Positions 10,536-22,549 are shown, counted from the stretch's first letter. The stretch is DNA of 64,000 nucleotides from Shewanella acanthi (GCF_019457475.1 NZ_CP080413.1:186001-250000); one strand, 5' to 3'. Notes: a model not told the origin generated them from the sequence alone. A program made the numbers and translations.

Positions 10536-10845
10536 CCTATACGACTAACTCGATGTTTGTTGAGTGTTCACACAGATGGCTTGTTGAACTTCCTGTAAAG
10601 GAAGGGAGAGCGAAATGCACCGCGAGCCGGTAAGCATTGTTCTTTAACAATTTGGAAAGCTGATAGTAATTAATACAATGATGTCTGTCGTTGTGTTAAT
10701 ACGAAAAAAATTGAGTTCTTAAAACACTTTTTAAGTGTCTTGAATATTCAAGTCTAAGGCGAGTCCATCTTCTTGGTCGAAGATGAGACAAGTAAAACCA
10801 GCTGGTCGCAACGACCTGGGTGAGTGAAACTCATTTGGGTTGTAT
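10536..10845 (+). other. 16S-23S spacer without tRNA genes
   Basis: This 310-bp spacer contains no tRNA fold that I can find; usual tRNA-Ile, -Ala or -Glu sequences are absent. It contains a second boxA (10638-10650) and the processing-stem sequences flanking the two rRNAs. Confidence 0.75.
10638..10650 (+). promoter_or_regulatory. boxA element in the 16S-23S spacer
   Basis: TGTTCTTTAACAA differs from the leader boxA at one base. A boxA ahead of 23S is usual in gammaproteobacteria and renews antitermination. Confidence 0.82.
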
Positions 10846-13737
<2,892 letters not shown>

Positions 13738-13909
13738 TACAACCCAGATGGGTTTTACTAAGCGTGCTTAGATAGAATACAAACACTTAAGAAGTGACTC
13801 AAAACAGCTTTCCGAATTTAACTGGAATAAAAATTTATCAACTACATCCATGTAGTTGACCCTAACGGGCCGCGCTAAAGCGCGTTAAAAATTGTTCCAG
13901 ACAATTTTT

Positions 13910-14028
13910 TGCTTGGTGACAATAGCATTGTGGTCCCACCTGATCCCATCCCGAACTCAGAAGTGAAACGCAATCGCGCCGATGGTAGTGTGGGGTCTCC
14001 CCATGTGAGAGTAGGTCATCGCCAAGCG
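13910..14028 (+). rRNA. rrf: 5S ribosomal RNA
   Basis: About 119 nt. The terminal stem pairs GCTTGG (13911-13916) with CCAAGC (14022-14027). The conserved core CCGAACTCAGAAGTGAAACG and GATGGTAGTGTGGGG are intact. Exact ends are approximate by a base or two. Confidence 0.96.
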
Positions 14029-14072
14029 CCTAATTTGGTCTCTACTTGAAGTAAGTAGCACCATAAAGAGTT

Positions 14073-14149
14073 GGAGCGGTAGTTCAGTTGGTTAGAATAC
14101 CGGCCTGTCACGCCGGGGGTCGCGGGTTCGAGTCCCGTCCGCTCCGCCA
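14073..14149 (+). tRNA. tRNA-Asp (GTC)
   Basis: A 77-nt cloverleaf: acceptor GGAGCGG pairs with CCGCTCC, D arm contains AGTTCAGTTGGTT, the anticodon loop CTGTCAC gives GTC at 14107-14109, and the T arm is GCGGGTTCGAGTCCCGT. The CCA end is encoded. It is the last product of the rRNA operon, 44 bp after 5S rRNA. Confidence 0.98.
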
Positions 14150-14161
14150 ACACAAAGAGAT

Positions 14162-14194
14162 AAGCCTCATCGAAAGATGAGGCTTTTTTCTTTT
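14162..14194 (+). terminator. Terminator of the rRNA-tRNA operon
   Basis: AGCCTCATC-GAAA-GATGAGGCT stem with a GNRA loop and a long T-run (TTTTTTCTTTT), 12 bp after tRNA-Asp. Confidence 0.93.
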
Positions 14195-14359
14195 ATGCAG
14201 TTCAATTATCTCATTTCACTTAAATTTCTTACCAGTGAGTCGTTGTCGGGGAGTCCCGGACATACAAATCTTTAGTGTTGGCCGTTGAAATTGACTATTT
14301 CATCCCAAGATTATCTTGGTTGCTGCAATTTTGTGGCCTTCATTACAGGAGTTGATGTT

Positions 14360-14872
14360 ATGCTTTACGATTTAACGGCAGTGCAATTTAGCAAGATGCT
14401 TAAAAATTTGAGTCTTATTCTCGAGAAAGGTGAAGTATTCGCGAATCTTAAGAAAGTGGATATGACGGTTCTGTTGAATTCACGTTTGGCTCCTGACCAA
14501 TTTAACCTGATCCGTCAAGTACAAATTGCCTGTGATACGGCCAAAATAGGTGTTGCTCGCTTAACGGGTAATTTAAATACAGTACCTAAGCATGAGGATA
14601 GTGAAACAACTCTGCCTGAACTACAGGCGCGTATTGCTTCTGTTATCGAGTACTTAGCCCAATTTACGGAGGCGGATTTTGCCGATGCGTCTACGATTCA
14701 AGTTTCACAGCCGCGCTGGGAAGGTAAATATTTAACCGGATATGAGTTTGCGGTGCAGCATGCAATTCCGAATTTGTATTTCCATGTGACGACGGCCTAT
14801 GCCATTTTGCGCCATAACGGTGTTGATGTCGGTAAGAAGGACTATTTAGGCCCAATGCCGTATAAGTCTTAG
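14360..14872 (+). CDS. DUF1993 family protein
   Basis: A 170-residue soluble protein without signal peptide. It matches the DUF1993 family in sequence plan: an N-terminal MLYDLTAVQFSKMLKNL helix, LNSRLAPDQFNLIRQVQIACD, and a C-terminal NLYFHVTTAYAILRHNGVDVGKKDYLG. The family is predicted to have a DinB-like helical bundle; its function is unknown. The start ATG at 14360 is chosen because AGGAG at 14347-14351 lies 8 bases upstream; a longer frame from TTG at 14285 has no ribosome site. Confidence 0.85.
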   Translation: MLYDLTAVQFSKMLKNLSLILEKGEVFANLKKVDMTVLLNSRLAPDQFNLIRQVQIACDTAKIGVARLTGNLNTVPKHEDSETTLPELQARIASVIEYLAQFTEADFADASTIQVSQPRWEGKYLTGYEFAVQHAIPNLYFHVTTAYAILRHNGVDVGKKDYLGPMPYKS

Positions 14873-14895
14873 TCAATTTTGAATCTTGAGAATGC

Positions 14896-14925
14896 AAAAA
14901 AGAAAGGGCATACGCCCTTTCTTTT
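14896..14925. terminator. Bidirectional terminator between DUF1993 gene and aldehyde dehydrogenase
   Basis: AAAAAGAAAGGGC-ATAC-style perfect inverted repeat (GAAAGGGC/GCCCTTTC) with A-run on one side and T-run on the other. It lies between two converging genes and can serve both. Confidence 0.9.
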
Positions 14926-14953
14926 TCATGACTAGCCCCTTTAGGTTGGCAAT

Positions 14954-16474
14954 TTAAAAGAAACCAAGTGGGTTAATATCGTAACTCACAAGCAGGTTTT
15001 TAGTATTTTGGTAGTGGTTTAGCATCATTTTATGAGTTTCACGACCAATGCCTGATTTTTTATAGCCACCAAAGGCTGCATGGGCTGGGTAGGCATGGTA
15101 GCAGTTAATCCAGACGCGACCCGCTTGAATGCCGCGGCCCAAACGCTGCGCGCGGTTCATATCTCTAGTCCATACACCCGCACCTAAGCCATATTCGGTA
15201 TCGTTAGCTATAGCTAAGGCTTCTGCTTCATCCTTAAAGGTTGTTACCGAAATCACTGGACCAAAGATTTCCTCCTGGAAAATCCGCATTTTGTTATGGC
15301 CCTTCATGATGGTTGGGCTGATGTAATAACCTTTGCTTTGGTCGCCATCGAGCTGACACAGGGTTCCGCCTAAAAGCACCTGTGCGCCCTCGTCTTTACC
15401 AATAGCGAGATAGCTCAAGATTTTATCGAACTGTTCTCGCGATGCCTGTGCGCCGACTTGTGTGGTGGTATCGAGCGGATTGCCCTGCTTGATGGTTTGC
15501 GCGCGGGCGATGACTTTTTCAATAAATTTGTCATAAATAGATTCTTGGATTAACACCCTTGATGGACAGGTGCAGACTTCTCCTTGGTTAAAAAACGCAA
15601 GTAGCATTCCTTCAACGGCTTTATCAAGATATTCATCTTCATGATCCATCACGTCGGCAAAATACAGATTGGGTGATTTACCTCCTAACTCGACGGTTGA
15701 TGGGATTAATGACTCTGCGGCACATTTTAAAATGTGGTAGCCAATTTCAGTCGAACCAGTAAAGGCGAGTTTCGCGATTCGTTTACTCATAGCGATTGCT
15801 TGTCCGGCTTCGGCACCAAAGCCGTTTACGACGTTTAATACCCCGGCTGGCAATAAATCCTCAATCAGTTCTAGCAGCACTAGGATGGACACTGGCGTTT
15901 GTTCTGCGGGTTTGAGTACCACGCAATTACCAGCGGCCAAGGCAGGGGCAATTTTCCATGCGGCCATCAGTAGTGGAAAGTTCCAAGGAATGATCTGACC
16001 TACGACCCCTAAAGGCTCGGGGAAGTGATAACTGACGGTATTGCCATCGATATCGGCGGCGCTACCTTCTTGGGCGCGGATACAGCCAGCGAAGTATCGG
16101 AAATGGTCGACAAATAAGGGAAGGTCTGCATTGAGGGTTTCACGTACCGCTTTACCATTTTCCCAGGTTTCTGCCACAGCTAAATACTCAATATTCTGCT
16201 CAACACGGTCGGCAATTCGTAGCAGTAGGTTTGCGCGTTCTGTTACTGAGGTTTTGCCCCAAGCGTCCTTTGCGGCATGGGCCGCATCGAGTGCCAGTTC
16301 AATATCGCGGTAATCGGAACGAGGGATTTGACAGAAGACCTGGCCGTTGACCGGGGAGCGATTATCGAAGTATTCCCCATTTACCGGAGCAACCCATTTG
16401 CCGCCAATAAAGTTGGCGTACTTTTCTTTAAAGTTAACGATGGCACCTTCGGTTCCTGGTTGAGCATAAATCAT
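14954..16474 (-). CDS. exaC: NAD-dependent aldehyde dehydrogenase (ExaC/AldB type)
   Basis: A 506-residue aldehyde dehydrogenase that oxidises aldehydes such as acetaldehyde to acids. Catalytic Glu262 is in VELGGKSPN and catalytic Cys301 in [12 protein letters not shown]. The cofactor-site loop FTGSTEIG and [20 protein letters not shown] are present. The CTC pair at the active site is typical of the ExaC/AcoD group. The ATG at 16474 has AGGAAG 8 bases upstream; a longer reading to 16513 lacks support. It is preceded by a consensus sigma-54 promoter and divergent from an AcoR-like activator, so induction by alcohol, aldehyde or acetoin is a reasonable inference. Confidence 0.92.
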   Translation of the reverse strand: MIYAQPGTEGAIVNFKEKYANFIGGKWVAPVNGEYFDNRSPVNGQVFCQIPRSDYRDIELALDAAHAAKDAWGKTSVTERANLLLRIADRVEQNIEYLAVAETWENGKAVRETLNADLPLFVDHFRYFAGCIRAQEGSAADIDGNTVSYHFPEPLGVVGQIIPWNFPLLMAAWKIAPALAAGNCVVLKPAEQTPVSILVLLELIEDLLPAGVLNVVNGFGAEAGQAIAMSKRIAKLAFTGSTEIGYHILKCAAESLIPSTVELGGKSPNLYFADVMDHEDEYLDKAVEGMLLAFFNQGEVCTCPSRVLIQESIYDKFIEKVIARAQTIKQGNPLDTTTQVGAQASREQFDKILSYLAIGKDEGAQVLLGGTLCQLDGDQSKGYYISPTIMKGHNKMRIFQEEIFGPVISVTTFKDEAEALAIANDTEYGLGAGVWTRDMNRAQRLGRGIQAGRVWINCYHAYPAHAAFGGYKKSGIGRETHKMMLNHYQNTKNLLVSYDINPLGFF

Positions 16475-16650
16475 AGCGTTCTTCCTTTTATGGCTGCCGA
16501 GCACGAAAGGCACAGTGCTTTAACGGCGGGTCTTGTTGAAATGGTGTTCAGTTTTTCAATTTCCTCGTCGGCTAAGAAGTTGCTGGGTAAAGATTAATTT
16601 AATGATTGTTCGCCTACGTAACACCTTAGCCCTGCGGTTCAATCCATATC

Positions 16651-16665
16651 GCAAGGAGGGTGCCA
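16651..16665 (-). promoter_or_regulatory. Sigma-54 promoter of the aldehyde dehydrogenase gene
   Basis: On the minus strand the sequence is TGGCACCCTCCTTGC, an exact match to TGGCAC-N5-TTGC. Transcription would start near 16640, about 165 nt before the aldehyde dehydrogenase ATG. The adjacent divergent gene encodes a sigma-54 activator, which strengthens the call. Confidence 0.88.
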
Positions 16666-16785
16666 AACTGGCAGGAGTTGTACAATTGTTGAGCTAACAC
16701 TATGATGAAAAGCTAATTTTGTAGTTTTAAGGCTATTAAGCATTTACAGAATGAAAGATGCCTAGTAGTGATTTTGTCATTCAGC

Positions 16786-16804
16786 GGCACACTAGAGATG
16801 TGCC
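16786..16804. promoter_or_regulatory. Candidate enhancer site for the AcoR-like activator
   Basis: Inverted repeat GGCACA-N7-TGTGCC. It is about 120-140 bp upstream of the -24 element of the divergent sigma-54 promoter, the usual distance for an enhancer-binding protein, and 30 bp before the activator's own ATG, so it could also control that gene. The site is inferred from position and symmetry only. Confidence 0.5.
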
Positions 16805-16833
16805 GAAATGGAACACTGCCAGGGGGCACGGCT

Positions 16834-18666
16834 ATGACGGTAGAACCGCATTTGAAAAGCTCACAGGCTTGGTTAACGGAATCTTGGCAGCGTAGTATTA
16901 GCGCAGGGTTGTCGGAGTTCAGTCCGGCAGAAGAGCTCAGGCTAAATGGCCCAGATCTCAAATCTAAACATGAGAAATATCAACAGCTCATCGATTTAGT
17001 GCAATCCCATGCAGTGCCACTGTTTAACCAGTTAATGGCCCACTCCAACAGCCGATTATTGCTAGCGGATGCCGAAGGCTATGTTCTTAAGCACTGGGGA
17101 GTGAGTCGTTATTCCAGCAAACTTGCCGATGTCGCCCTCGATATTGGGGTTAACTGGCTTGAAAAATACCGAGGCACCAATGCAATCGGCACTGCGCTGA
17201 CTTCAAAGCGGGCAATCGCCGTTATCGGGGACCAACATTTCATCCGCCAAAACCGCTTTATGAGTTGTACTGCCTGTCCAATATTTTCGCATGAGGGCGA
17301 AATGCTTGGAGTGCTTGATATTAGTAGCGAGCAGCATCGTCATTCGCCGCTGACCTTAATGTTAGTGTCGAGCCTAGTTCAGCAGGTAGAGATAGCACTG
17401 CTGTGTCAACTACCAGATAGTCATTATCGAATTGAACTTGCAGCACAACCGAGTCTTTTAAATTCCGGTTGGCAAGGCATTGTGATTGCCGATAGTGATG
17501 GGCGGATTGTTGGTTGTAATCCGATGGCAAAACAACTGCTTAGTCAGGCTAAGCTGGGTGATAGTATTGAGCAACATTTAGGGGGTAGTTGGGCTAGATT
17601 GGGCGGATTTCATCGAGATTTGGCGCTTCATTTGCAGACTCAAGCTATTGGACCAATGCCTATCAAAAAAATGGCAACTGCAGTTGATAAATCCCAGCCT
17701 CAATTGGGGGTGAGATTTCGTGACCCTTTACTTGAGCGCGCCTGGCAGCAAGCTAATAAGGTTCTCACTAGGCAAATTCCTCTTCTTGTCTTGGGGGAGA
17801 CTGGGGTTGGTAAAGAGCAATTTGTGAAAAAGCTTCATGCTCAAAGTACTCGCCGTGCTCAGCCGCTTGTGGCTGTGAACTGTGCAGCGCTACCTGCTGA
17901 GTTGGTTGAATCTGAGTTATTTGGCTATCAAGCTGGCGCCTTTACTGGCGCCCATCGCAGCGGTTTTATCGGTAAGATTCGCCAAGCTCATGGGGGCTTT
18001 TTGTTCCTCGATGAGATTGGTGAAATGCCCCTTGCGGCGCAGAGCCGCTTACTGCGGGTTTTACAGGAGCGTGAAGTGGTGCCTGTCGGCAGTAATCAAA
18101 GTTTTAAGGTCGATATACAAATTATTGCTGCGACCCATATGGATTTAGAATCATTAGTAGCTCAAGGGTTGTTCCGTCAAGATTTGTACTACCGTCTCAA
18201 TGGGTTGCAGGTGAGATTACCTGCACTTCGAGAGCGACAGGATATAGAACGCATTATCCATAAGCTGCACCGTAAGCATCGTAGCTGTGCGCAAACCATG
18301 TGTGTCCAACTACTCGATCTGCTGTTGCACTACGATTGGCCGGGTAACCTACGTGAGTTAGATAACCTGATGCAAGTTGCTTGTTTAATGGCGGAGGGGG
18401 AGGAGGTATTAGATCTGATGCATTTACCCGACTATTTGGCCAACAAGTTAGCTAAGTGCGCCGCTAAACCAACGGTAGGTATTAATCAGCATGTTATAAC
18501 AGGGAGTTGCCTGCAGAAAAACGAATCGCTACATAGTGCGATTAATCAGAATGTATTGCAGGTATTTAGCGCGTGCGAAGGCAATGTCAGCCAATGTGCT
18601 AAGCGATTAGGTATTAGTCGTAACGCCTTATATCGCAGGTTAAAGCAACTTGGCATAAAGGATTGA
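16834..18666 (+). CDS. Sigma-54-dependent transcriptional activator (AcoR-like)
   Basis: A 610-residue enhancer-binding protein. The N-terminal half has a GAF-like sensor (about 60-190, with SCTACPIFSHEGEMLGVLDIS) and a short PAS-like piece (GIVIADSDGRIVGCNPMAKQLL). The AAA+ core has Walker A GETGVGKE, the sigma-54 contact loop GAFTGA and Walker B FLFLDEIGEMP. A Fis-type helix-turn-helix ends the protein (NVSQCAKRLGISRNALYRRL). ATG at 16834 with AGGGGG upstream is preferred over GTG at 16768. The plan matches AcoR-type regulators of acetoin or alcohol use. It probably activates the divergent aldehyde dehydrogenase gene. Confidence 0.9.
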   Translation: MTVEPHLKSSQAWLTESWQRSISAGLSEFSPAEELRLNGPDLKSKHEKYQQLIDLVQSHAVPLFNQLMAHSNSRLLLADAEGYVLKHWGVSRYSSKLADVALDIGVNWLEKYRGTNAIGTALTSKRAIAVIGDQHFIRQNRFMSCTACPIFSHEGEMLGVLDISSEQHRHSPLTLMLVSSLVQQVEIALLCQLPDSHYRIELAAQPSLLNSGWQGIVIADSDGRIVGCNPMAKQLLSQAKLGDSIEQHLGGSWARLGGFHRDLALHLQTQAIGPMPIKKMATAVDKSQPQLGVRFRDPLLERAWQQANKVLTRQIPLLVLGETGVGKEQFVKKLHAQSTRRAQPLVAVNCAALPAELVESELFGYQAGAFTGAHRSGFIGKIRQAHGGFLFLDEIGEMPLAAQSRLLRVLQEREVVPVGSNQSFKVDIQIIAATHMDLESLVAQGLFRQDLYYRLNGLQVRLPALRERQDIERIIHKLHRKHRSCAQTMCVQLLDLLLHYDWPGNLRELDNLMQVACLMAEGEEVLDLMHLPDYLANKLAKCAAKPTVGINQHVITGSCLQKNESLHSAINQNVLQVFSACEGNVSQCAKRLGISRNALYRRLKQLGIKD

Positions 18667-18717
18667 GGTAGCCAAATCATCCGGTGTTTGACAAAAGTAC
18701 TTACCACGTGAAATGTG

Positions 18718-18747
18718 ACCCGATAGTAAGCGCCATCGGGTTTTGTC
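18718..18747 (+). terminator. Probable terminator of the AcoR-like gene
   Basis: ACCCGAT and ATCGGGT form a 7-bp stem with a 10-base loop followed by TTTTGTCTT. It abuts the cpxA stop on the other strand. Confidence 0.65.
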
Positions 18748-20112
18748 TTATGCGGGTAAACTAATGATGACCTCAAGCCCATTAGGAATGCGGTTATTTG
18801 CTTTAATACTGCCCTTATGGGCGCTGATGGCGGCTTCAGTGATCGCAAGCCCTAAACCCCAGCCGCCGCTTTCCCTTTGTCTGGCGGTATCGGGTCGGTA
18901 GAAGGGTTTGAATATCGCTTCAAGTTCCTCAGCTGGAACACCTGGGCCATCGTCTTGAATACAGATATAGATCTGTTCACCCTGTTGTTTAGCCTCAATA
19001 TGAATCTCATAGTCGGCATAACGGATGGCATTACGGAGTAGATTTTCTACCGCGCGAGATAACGACTTAGGATAGTGACTAAGTTCAATTGCTTCGTCGA
19101 TATCAATACTGAGTTGTTTACCCTGTTGTTCGGCTTCAAACTCGGCATCATCAAGCACTTGGCTTAATGACTCGGCCAAACCTAAATGCACGCGTGTCTC
19201 ATTGTTACTTAGCTTGACGCGCGAGAGTTCAAGCAGTTCGGTAATAAGCTGTTCGAGTTGTTCAGCCTCGTAGGCAATGCGGTCAGTCTCGGTCGACTGC
19301 TGGCCTTTTTTACGGGCAAGGGCCAATGATAATTGCAATCGTGTAAGCGGCGTACGTAATTCATGGGAAATATCGCCCATTAATCGCTGCTGATTCTTCA
19401 CCATGGCTTCAATCGAGTCGGCCATGCTGTTGAAAGCGGTGGCGAGCTGACCAATTTCATCACTGCGCTGTGTCGTTGATTTGTCGACTCGGTGACTCAA
19501 ATCCCCTTTAGCGAGCGCATTGGCACTTTTTTTAAGTGAATTTAGTGGCTTGCCTAAATGCCACGCCAACAAGCCGCAGAGTAAGCCCGAGAGCAAAATG
19601 GCAAGGCTTAGGGTTAATAGTTTGTTTTCAATGAAAAAGAAGAACCAAGGCCGAGGGTGCATATCCGGCAGGCGGCCGTAAAGGAAATAGGGTTCACCGT
19701 TCAACATTAATCTTGCCGGACCGAAGACAAATTCATCTTTAAATTGATGACTTATAGGCGTTTGTTCTTCATCTGCCATTAGCATAAAGCTGCGAACATT
19801 GCGGCTTACTCTATTGGTGTTAACCACTTGCCCCTGTGAATTGGCAAGATAAAGTCTAACTGGTTTGCCCTCCATTTTGCCGCGTCTTTCCCAACGACGC
19901 AGGAAATCTGACTGCAGCACAGCAGGATTTTCCTCGATGCGCATTGCGATGTTTTCGAGCATCTGTGCCATTGGTGGCGGGACTGGTGCCCTATCGTGGT
20001 TCTGTTGCAGTAACGGCAACAGACCGACAATGGCGATGATCAAAGAGCTGCAGAGCCAAAATCCTAGGAGTAACTTGATAAATAGACGATTAGGCACGTG
20101 AGTCTCCGCCAT
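18748..20112 (-). CDS. cpxA: CpxA, envelope-stress sensor histidine kinase
   Basis: A 454-residue inner-membrane kinase. It has two membrane segments (about 10-30 and 165-185) enclosing a periplasmic sensor domain, then a HAMP linker, the HisKA box MGDISHELRTPLTRLQL, and the ATP-binding boxes N (NAIRYADY), G1 (DDGPGVP) and G2 (GGWGLGLAI). CpxA senses misfolded envelope proteins and phosphorylates CpxR. Its ATG shares one base with the cpxR TGA (TGATG), so translation is coupled. cpxP lies divergently upstream, which supports the name. Confidence 0.92.
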   Translation of the reverse strand: MAETHVPNRLFIKLLLGFWLCSSLIIAIVGLLPLLQQNHDRAPVPPPMAQMLENIAMRIEENPAVLQSDFLRRWERRGKMEGKPVRLYLANSQGQVVNTNRVSRNVRSFMLMADEEQTPISHQFKDEFVFGPARLMLNGEPYFLYGRLPDMHPRPWFFFFIENKLLTLSLAILLSGLLCGLLAWHLGKPLNSLKKSANALAKGDLSHRVDKSTTQRSDEIGQLATAFNSMADSIEAMVKNQQRLMGDISHELRTPLTRLQLSLALARKKGQQSTETDRIAYEAEQLEQLITELLELSRVKLSNNETRVHLGLAESLSQVLDDAEFEAEQQGKQLSIDIDEAIELSHYPKSLSRAVENLLRNAIRYADYEIHIEAKQQGEQIYICIQDDGPGVPAEELEAIFKPFYRPDTARQRESGGWGLGLAITEAAISAHKGSIKANNRIPNGLEVIISLPA

Positions 20113-20798
20113 CAGGGAAGCCAGATATAACCTTTACCACGAATGGTTTTTACTCTGGGTCTGCCATCGGTTCGCTCTGGGAGTTTTTTGCGTAAATTCG
20201 ACAAATGCATATCTAAGCTTCTATCGAATGGCATCAGCTTTTTGCCCAGCACTAGTTCATTGAGCACTTCTTTATTCATCAACTCGCCAGAGTGGGAGGC
20301 CAGTGTATGTAACAGGGTGAATTCAGTGCCAGTTAGAATGATCAATTGCTCATTGCAATAGGCTTCTTGGCGTGAAGGGTCTAGGCGTAGATCGCCAAAA
20401 TCGAGCTCGGTTGTGGCTTGGAGCTCTTGTGAAGTGAGATGGGAGCGACGAATGATGGCGCGCACACGTGCAATAAGCTCTCTATCATTAAAGGGTTTAG
20501 GTAGGTAATCGTCGGCACCGATTTCAAGGCCAACCACGCGGTCAATTTCATCGCCACGGGCGGTTAGCATAAGCACGGGCGTTTGTTTATGTTGACGCAG
20601 GGCACGCAGCACTTCAAAACCACTGAGTTTGGGCAGCATAACGTCCAAAAGAATCAAATCGAAATCCGACGCTAGCGCGAGCTCTAAACCCTGTTTGCCA
20701 TCGTAGGCCATGTTGAGTTTAAAACCTTCGAGCTCGAGTAATTGGCCTAGGAGTTCTGAAAGACCTAAATCGTCATCGATTAACAATATGCGACTCAT
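20112..20798 (-). CDS. cpxR: CpxR, envelope-stress response regulator
   Basis: A 228-residue OmpR/PhoB-type regulator. The receiver has the acidic pair IDDD, phosphorylatable Asp in LILLDVMLPKLSG, and Lys in DYLPKPFNDRELIAR; the winged-helix domain ends with LRKKLPERTDGRPRVKTIRGKGYIWLP. AAGGAG precedes the ATG. Two CpxR boxes in the gap to cpxP suggest autoregulation. It forms an operon with cpxA. Confidence 0.94.
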   Translation of the reverse strand: MSRILLIDDDLGLSELLGQLLELEGFKLNMAYDGKQGLELALASDFDLILLDVMLPKLSGFEVLRALRQHKQTPVLMLTARGDEIDRVVGLEIGADDYLPKPFNDRELIARVRAIIRRSHLTSQELQATTELDFGDLRLDPSRQEAYCNEQLIILTGTEFTLLHTLASHSGELMNKEVLNELVLGKKLMPFDRSLDMHLSNLRKKLPERTDGRPRVKTIRGKGYIWLP

Positions 20799-20893
20799 AG
20801 TGCTCCTTTATCTTGATGATGTAGCGTTAAAACAGTCACTTTTGCTGCTTCGGCTGAGTATACCGCTTTTGGTGTCAATTGCTGTGTAGCAAT

Positions 20894-20908
20894 GTAAGCT
20901 AAAGTAAA
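20894..20908 (+). promoter_or_regulatory. CpxR box 1
   Basis: GTAAG-N5-GTAAA, one mismatch to the CpxR consensus GTAAA-N5-GTAAA, in the cpxR/cpxP gap. Confidence 0.7.
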
Positions 20909-20938
20909 GATCACGAGGCCTGATAATTTCACGGCAAC

Positions 20939-20953
20939 TTTACATTCATTTAC
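20939..20953 (-). promoter_or_regulatory. CpxR box 2
   Basis: On the minus strand the sequence is GTAAA-N5-GTAAA, an exact CpxR box. It lies 31 bp from box 1 in the opposite direction, between divergent cpxR and cpxP, so one or both genes are likely CpxR targets. Confidence 0.8.
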
Positions 20954-21075
20954 TCAGGTCACGCCCACACTTACATAGGAGGCTTTAGACTGTAATCGTC
21001 GAAAGTGATTCGGCTTTTAAATGGCTCGTCACTGTGTCTTGTCTTTGCAATTGCAAATGAACTATTGAGGTAAAC

Positions 21076-21567
21076 ATGATGAAAACATTATCCCCATTAA
21101 AAGCTAGCCTATTTGCTATCTTGGCAAGTACTACTGTATTGGCTACATCAGTGAGTGCTGAGCCAGAAAAAGATATGGGTCGCCACCACGGTGATTTTCA
21201 CCATAAGGGAGAGCGCATGGGGCGCGATGGTATGCACCGAATGTTCGAGGGGCTCGATCTGACCGAAGCGCAAAAAGCCGATATTAAGAAGCTGTTTGCA
21301 GAACAACGTGCAGTCCGTAAAGAGAATCGTCCACCCAAGGAAGAACGTGAAGCTATGCGTAAGGACATGCAGGAAATTGTGACTGCGAGCAGCTTTGATG
21401 AGGTCAAGGCAAAGGCGTGGTTAGATGCCCAACAGGAAAAGCGCCAATCCCAGATGATCGAACATTTGAAGATGCAGAACCAAATCTACAATCTGCTGAC
21501 GCCTGAACAACAGACTAAGTTCAAAGCGAGATTTGAAGCACAAGCTGAAAAAGAACCACAAGGTTAA
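21076..21567 (+). CDS. cpxP: CpxP/Spy family periplasmic stress protein
   Basis: A 163-residue secreted protein with a signal peptide ending near residue 28 (TSVSAEP). It then has a His/Asp/Met-rich stretch (RHHGDFHHKGERMGRDGMH) and a helical, charged domain with two LTxxQ-like motifs: LTEAQKADIKKLF and LLTPEQQTKFKARF. CpxP binds misfolded envelope proteins and inhibits CpxA. It is divergent from cpxRA with CpxR boxes between. The His-rich patch may bind metal; this and the fieF neighbour hint at a metal link, which is inference. Confidence 0.9.
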   Translation: MMKTLSPLKASLFAILASTTVLATSVSAEPEKDMGRHHGDFHHKGERMGRDGMHRMFEGLDLTEAQKADIKKLFAEQRAVRKENRPPKEEREAMRKDMQEIVTASSFDEVKAKAWLDAQQEKRQSQMIEHLKMQNQIYNLLTPEQQTKFKARFEAQAEKEPQG

Positions 21568-21617
21568 GCTGTCTTACTGTTATACAATAGAGTCATAGTT
21601 TCCAGATATTTAACCCT

Positions 21618-22487
21618 ATGACTCAAACTTCTCAATACGATTTCTGGGTCAAACTGGCTAGCCGTGCATCCGTGGCTACCGCTTTGACCCTGATTATTAT
21701 CAAGCTACTGGCTTGGTTATATTCAGGCTCGGCCAGTATGCTGGCGTCCTTAACGGATTCCTTTGCCGATGCACTCGCCTCGATTATTAATTTTATTGCC
21801 ATTCGCTATGCCATTGTGCCTGCCGACTCGGATCACCGTTATGGCCATGGTAAAGCCGAGCCCTTAGCGTCACTCGCCCAGTCAGCCTTTATTATGGGCT
21901 CAGCCTTTTTGCTGTTGTTTTATGGCGGCGAGCGTTTAATTAATCCCGTTGAAGTTGAGCATGCCACTTTAGGTGTTGCTGTATCGGGAGTCGCGATAGT
22001 GTTGACCTTAGCGCTAGTGATGTTACAAAAGCGCGCCCTCGCTGCAACTAATAGCACAGTTGTAGAAGCGGATTCGCTGCACTATAAATCGGATTTATTT
22101 CTTAATGCCGCGGTCTTGCTGGCACTCGTTTTATCCCAATATGGCTGGTGGTGGGCCGATGGGCTATTTGCGGTAATGATTGCCTTTTATATTGGTCATC
22201 AAGCATTTGATTTGGGATATCGCTCTATTCAGGCGTTACTAGATAGAGAACTTGACGATGATACTCGCCAGCGCATTAAACAGATTGCGAAGGAGGATCC
22301 AAGGGTGCAAGGGCTACATGATTTGCGCACTCGCCAAGCGGGAAAAACCATTTTTATTCAGTTCCACCTCGAACTGGATGGCCGCTTAACCCTAAAAGAA
22401 GCCCACAGTATTGCCGACTCTACAGGGATCCGAGTCAAAGAGGCCTTTGAGGATGCCGAGGTTATTATTCACCAAGATCCTGTGTAA
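21618..22487 (+). CDS. fieF: FieF/YiiP-type cation efflux protein (CDF family)
   Basis: A 289-residue cation diffusion facilitator with six membrane segments and a C-terminal cytoplasmic domain. The transport site is visible as DSFADALAS in TM2 and HYKSD in TM5, which match the D-x3-D and H-x3-D ligands of E. coli YiiP. The C-terminal domain has HDLRTRQAGKTIFIQFHLELD. The family exports Zn(II), Fe(II) or Cd(II) by proton antiport. It lies 50 bp after cpxP and may be read from the Cpx-controlled promoter. Confidence 0.92.
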   Translation: MTQTSQYDFWVKLASRASVATALTLIIIKLLAWLYSGSASMLASLTDSFADALASIINFIAIRYAIVPADSDHRYGHGKAEPLASLAQSAFIMGSAFLLLFYGGERLINPVEVEHATLGVAVSGVAIVLTLALVMLQKRALAATNSTVVEADSLHYKSDLFLNAAVLLALVLSQYGWWWADGLFAVMIAFYIGHQAFDLGYRSIQALLDRELDDDTRQRIKQIAKEDPRVQGLHDLRTRQAGKTIFIQFHLELDGRLTLKEAHSIADSTGIRVKEAFEDAEVIIHQDPV

Positions 22488-22527
22488 TCGCTTGGTTGCT
22501 AAATTGATCTTATATTGTTGTTTATTT

Positions 22528-22549
22528 GGTTTTGCATGGATGCAAAACC
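22528..22549. repeat. Perfect inverted repeat after fieF
   Basis: GGTTTTGCAT-GG-ATGCAAAACC, 10-bp arms around two bases, 41 bp after the fieF stop. There is no T-run on either side, so it is not a standard intrinsic terminator; an operator or RNA hairpin is possible. Confidence 0.6.

Noticed and set aside
10536..10845. Spacer tRNA genes between 16S and 23S
   Set aside because: No cloverleaf or conserved T-loop GGTTCGAATC-like sequence is present.
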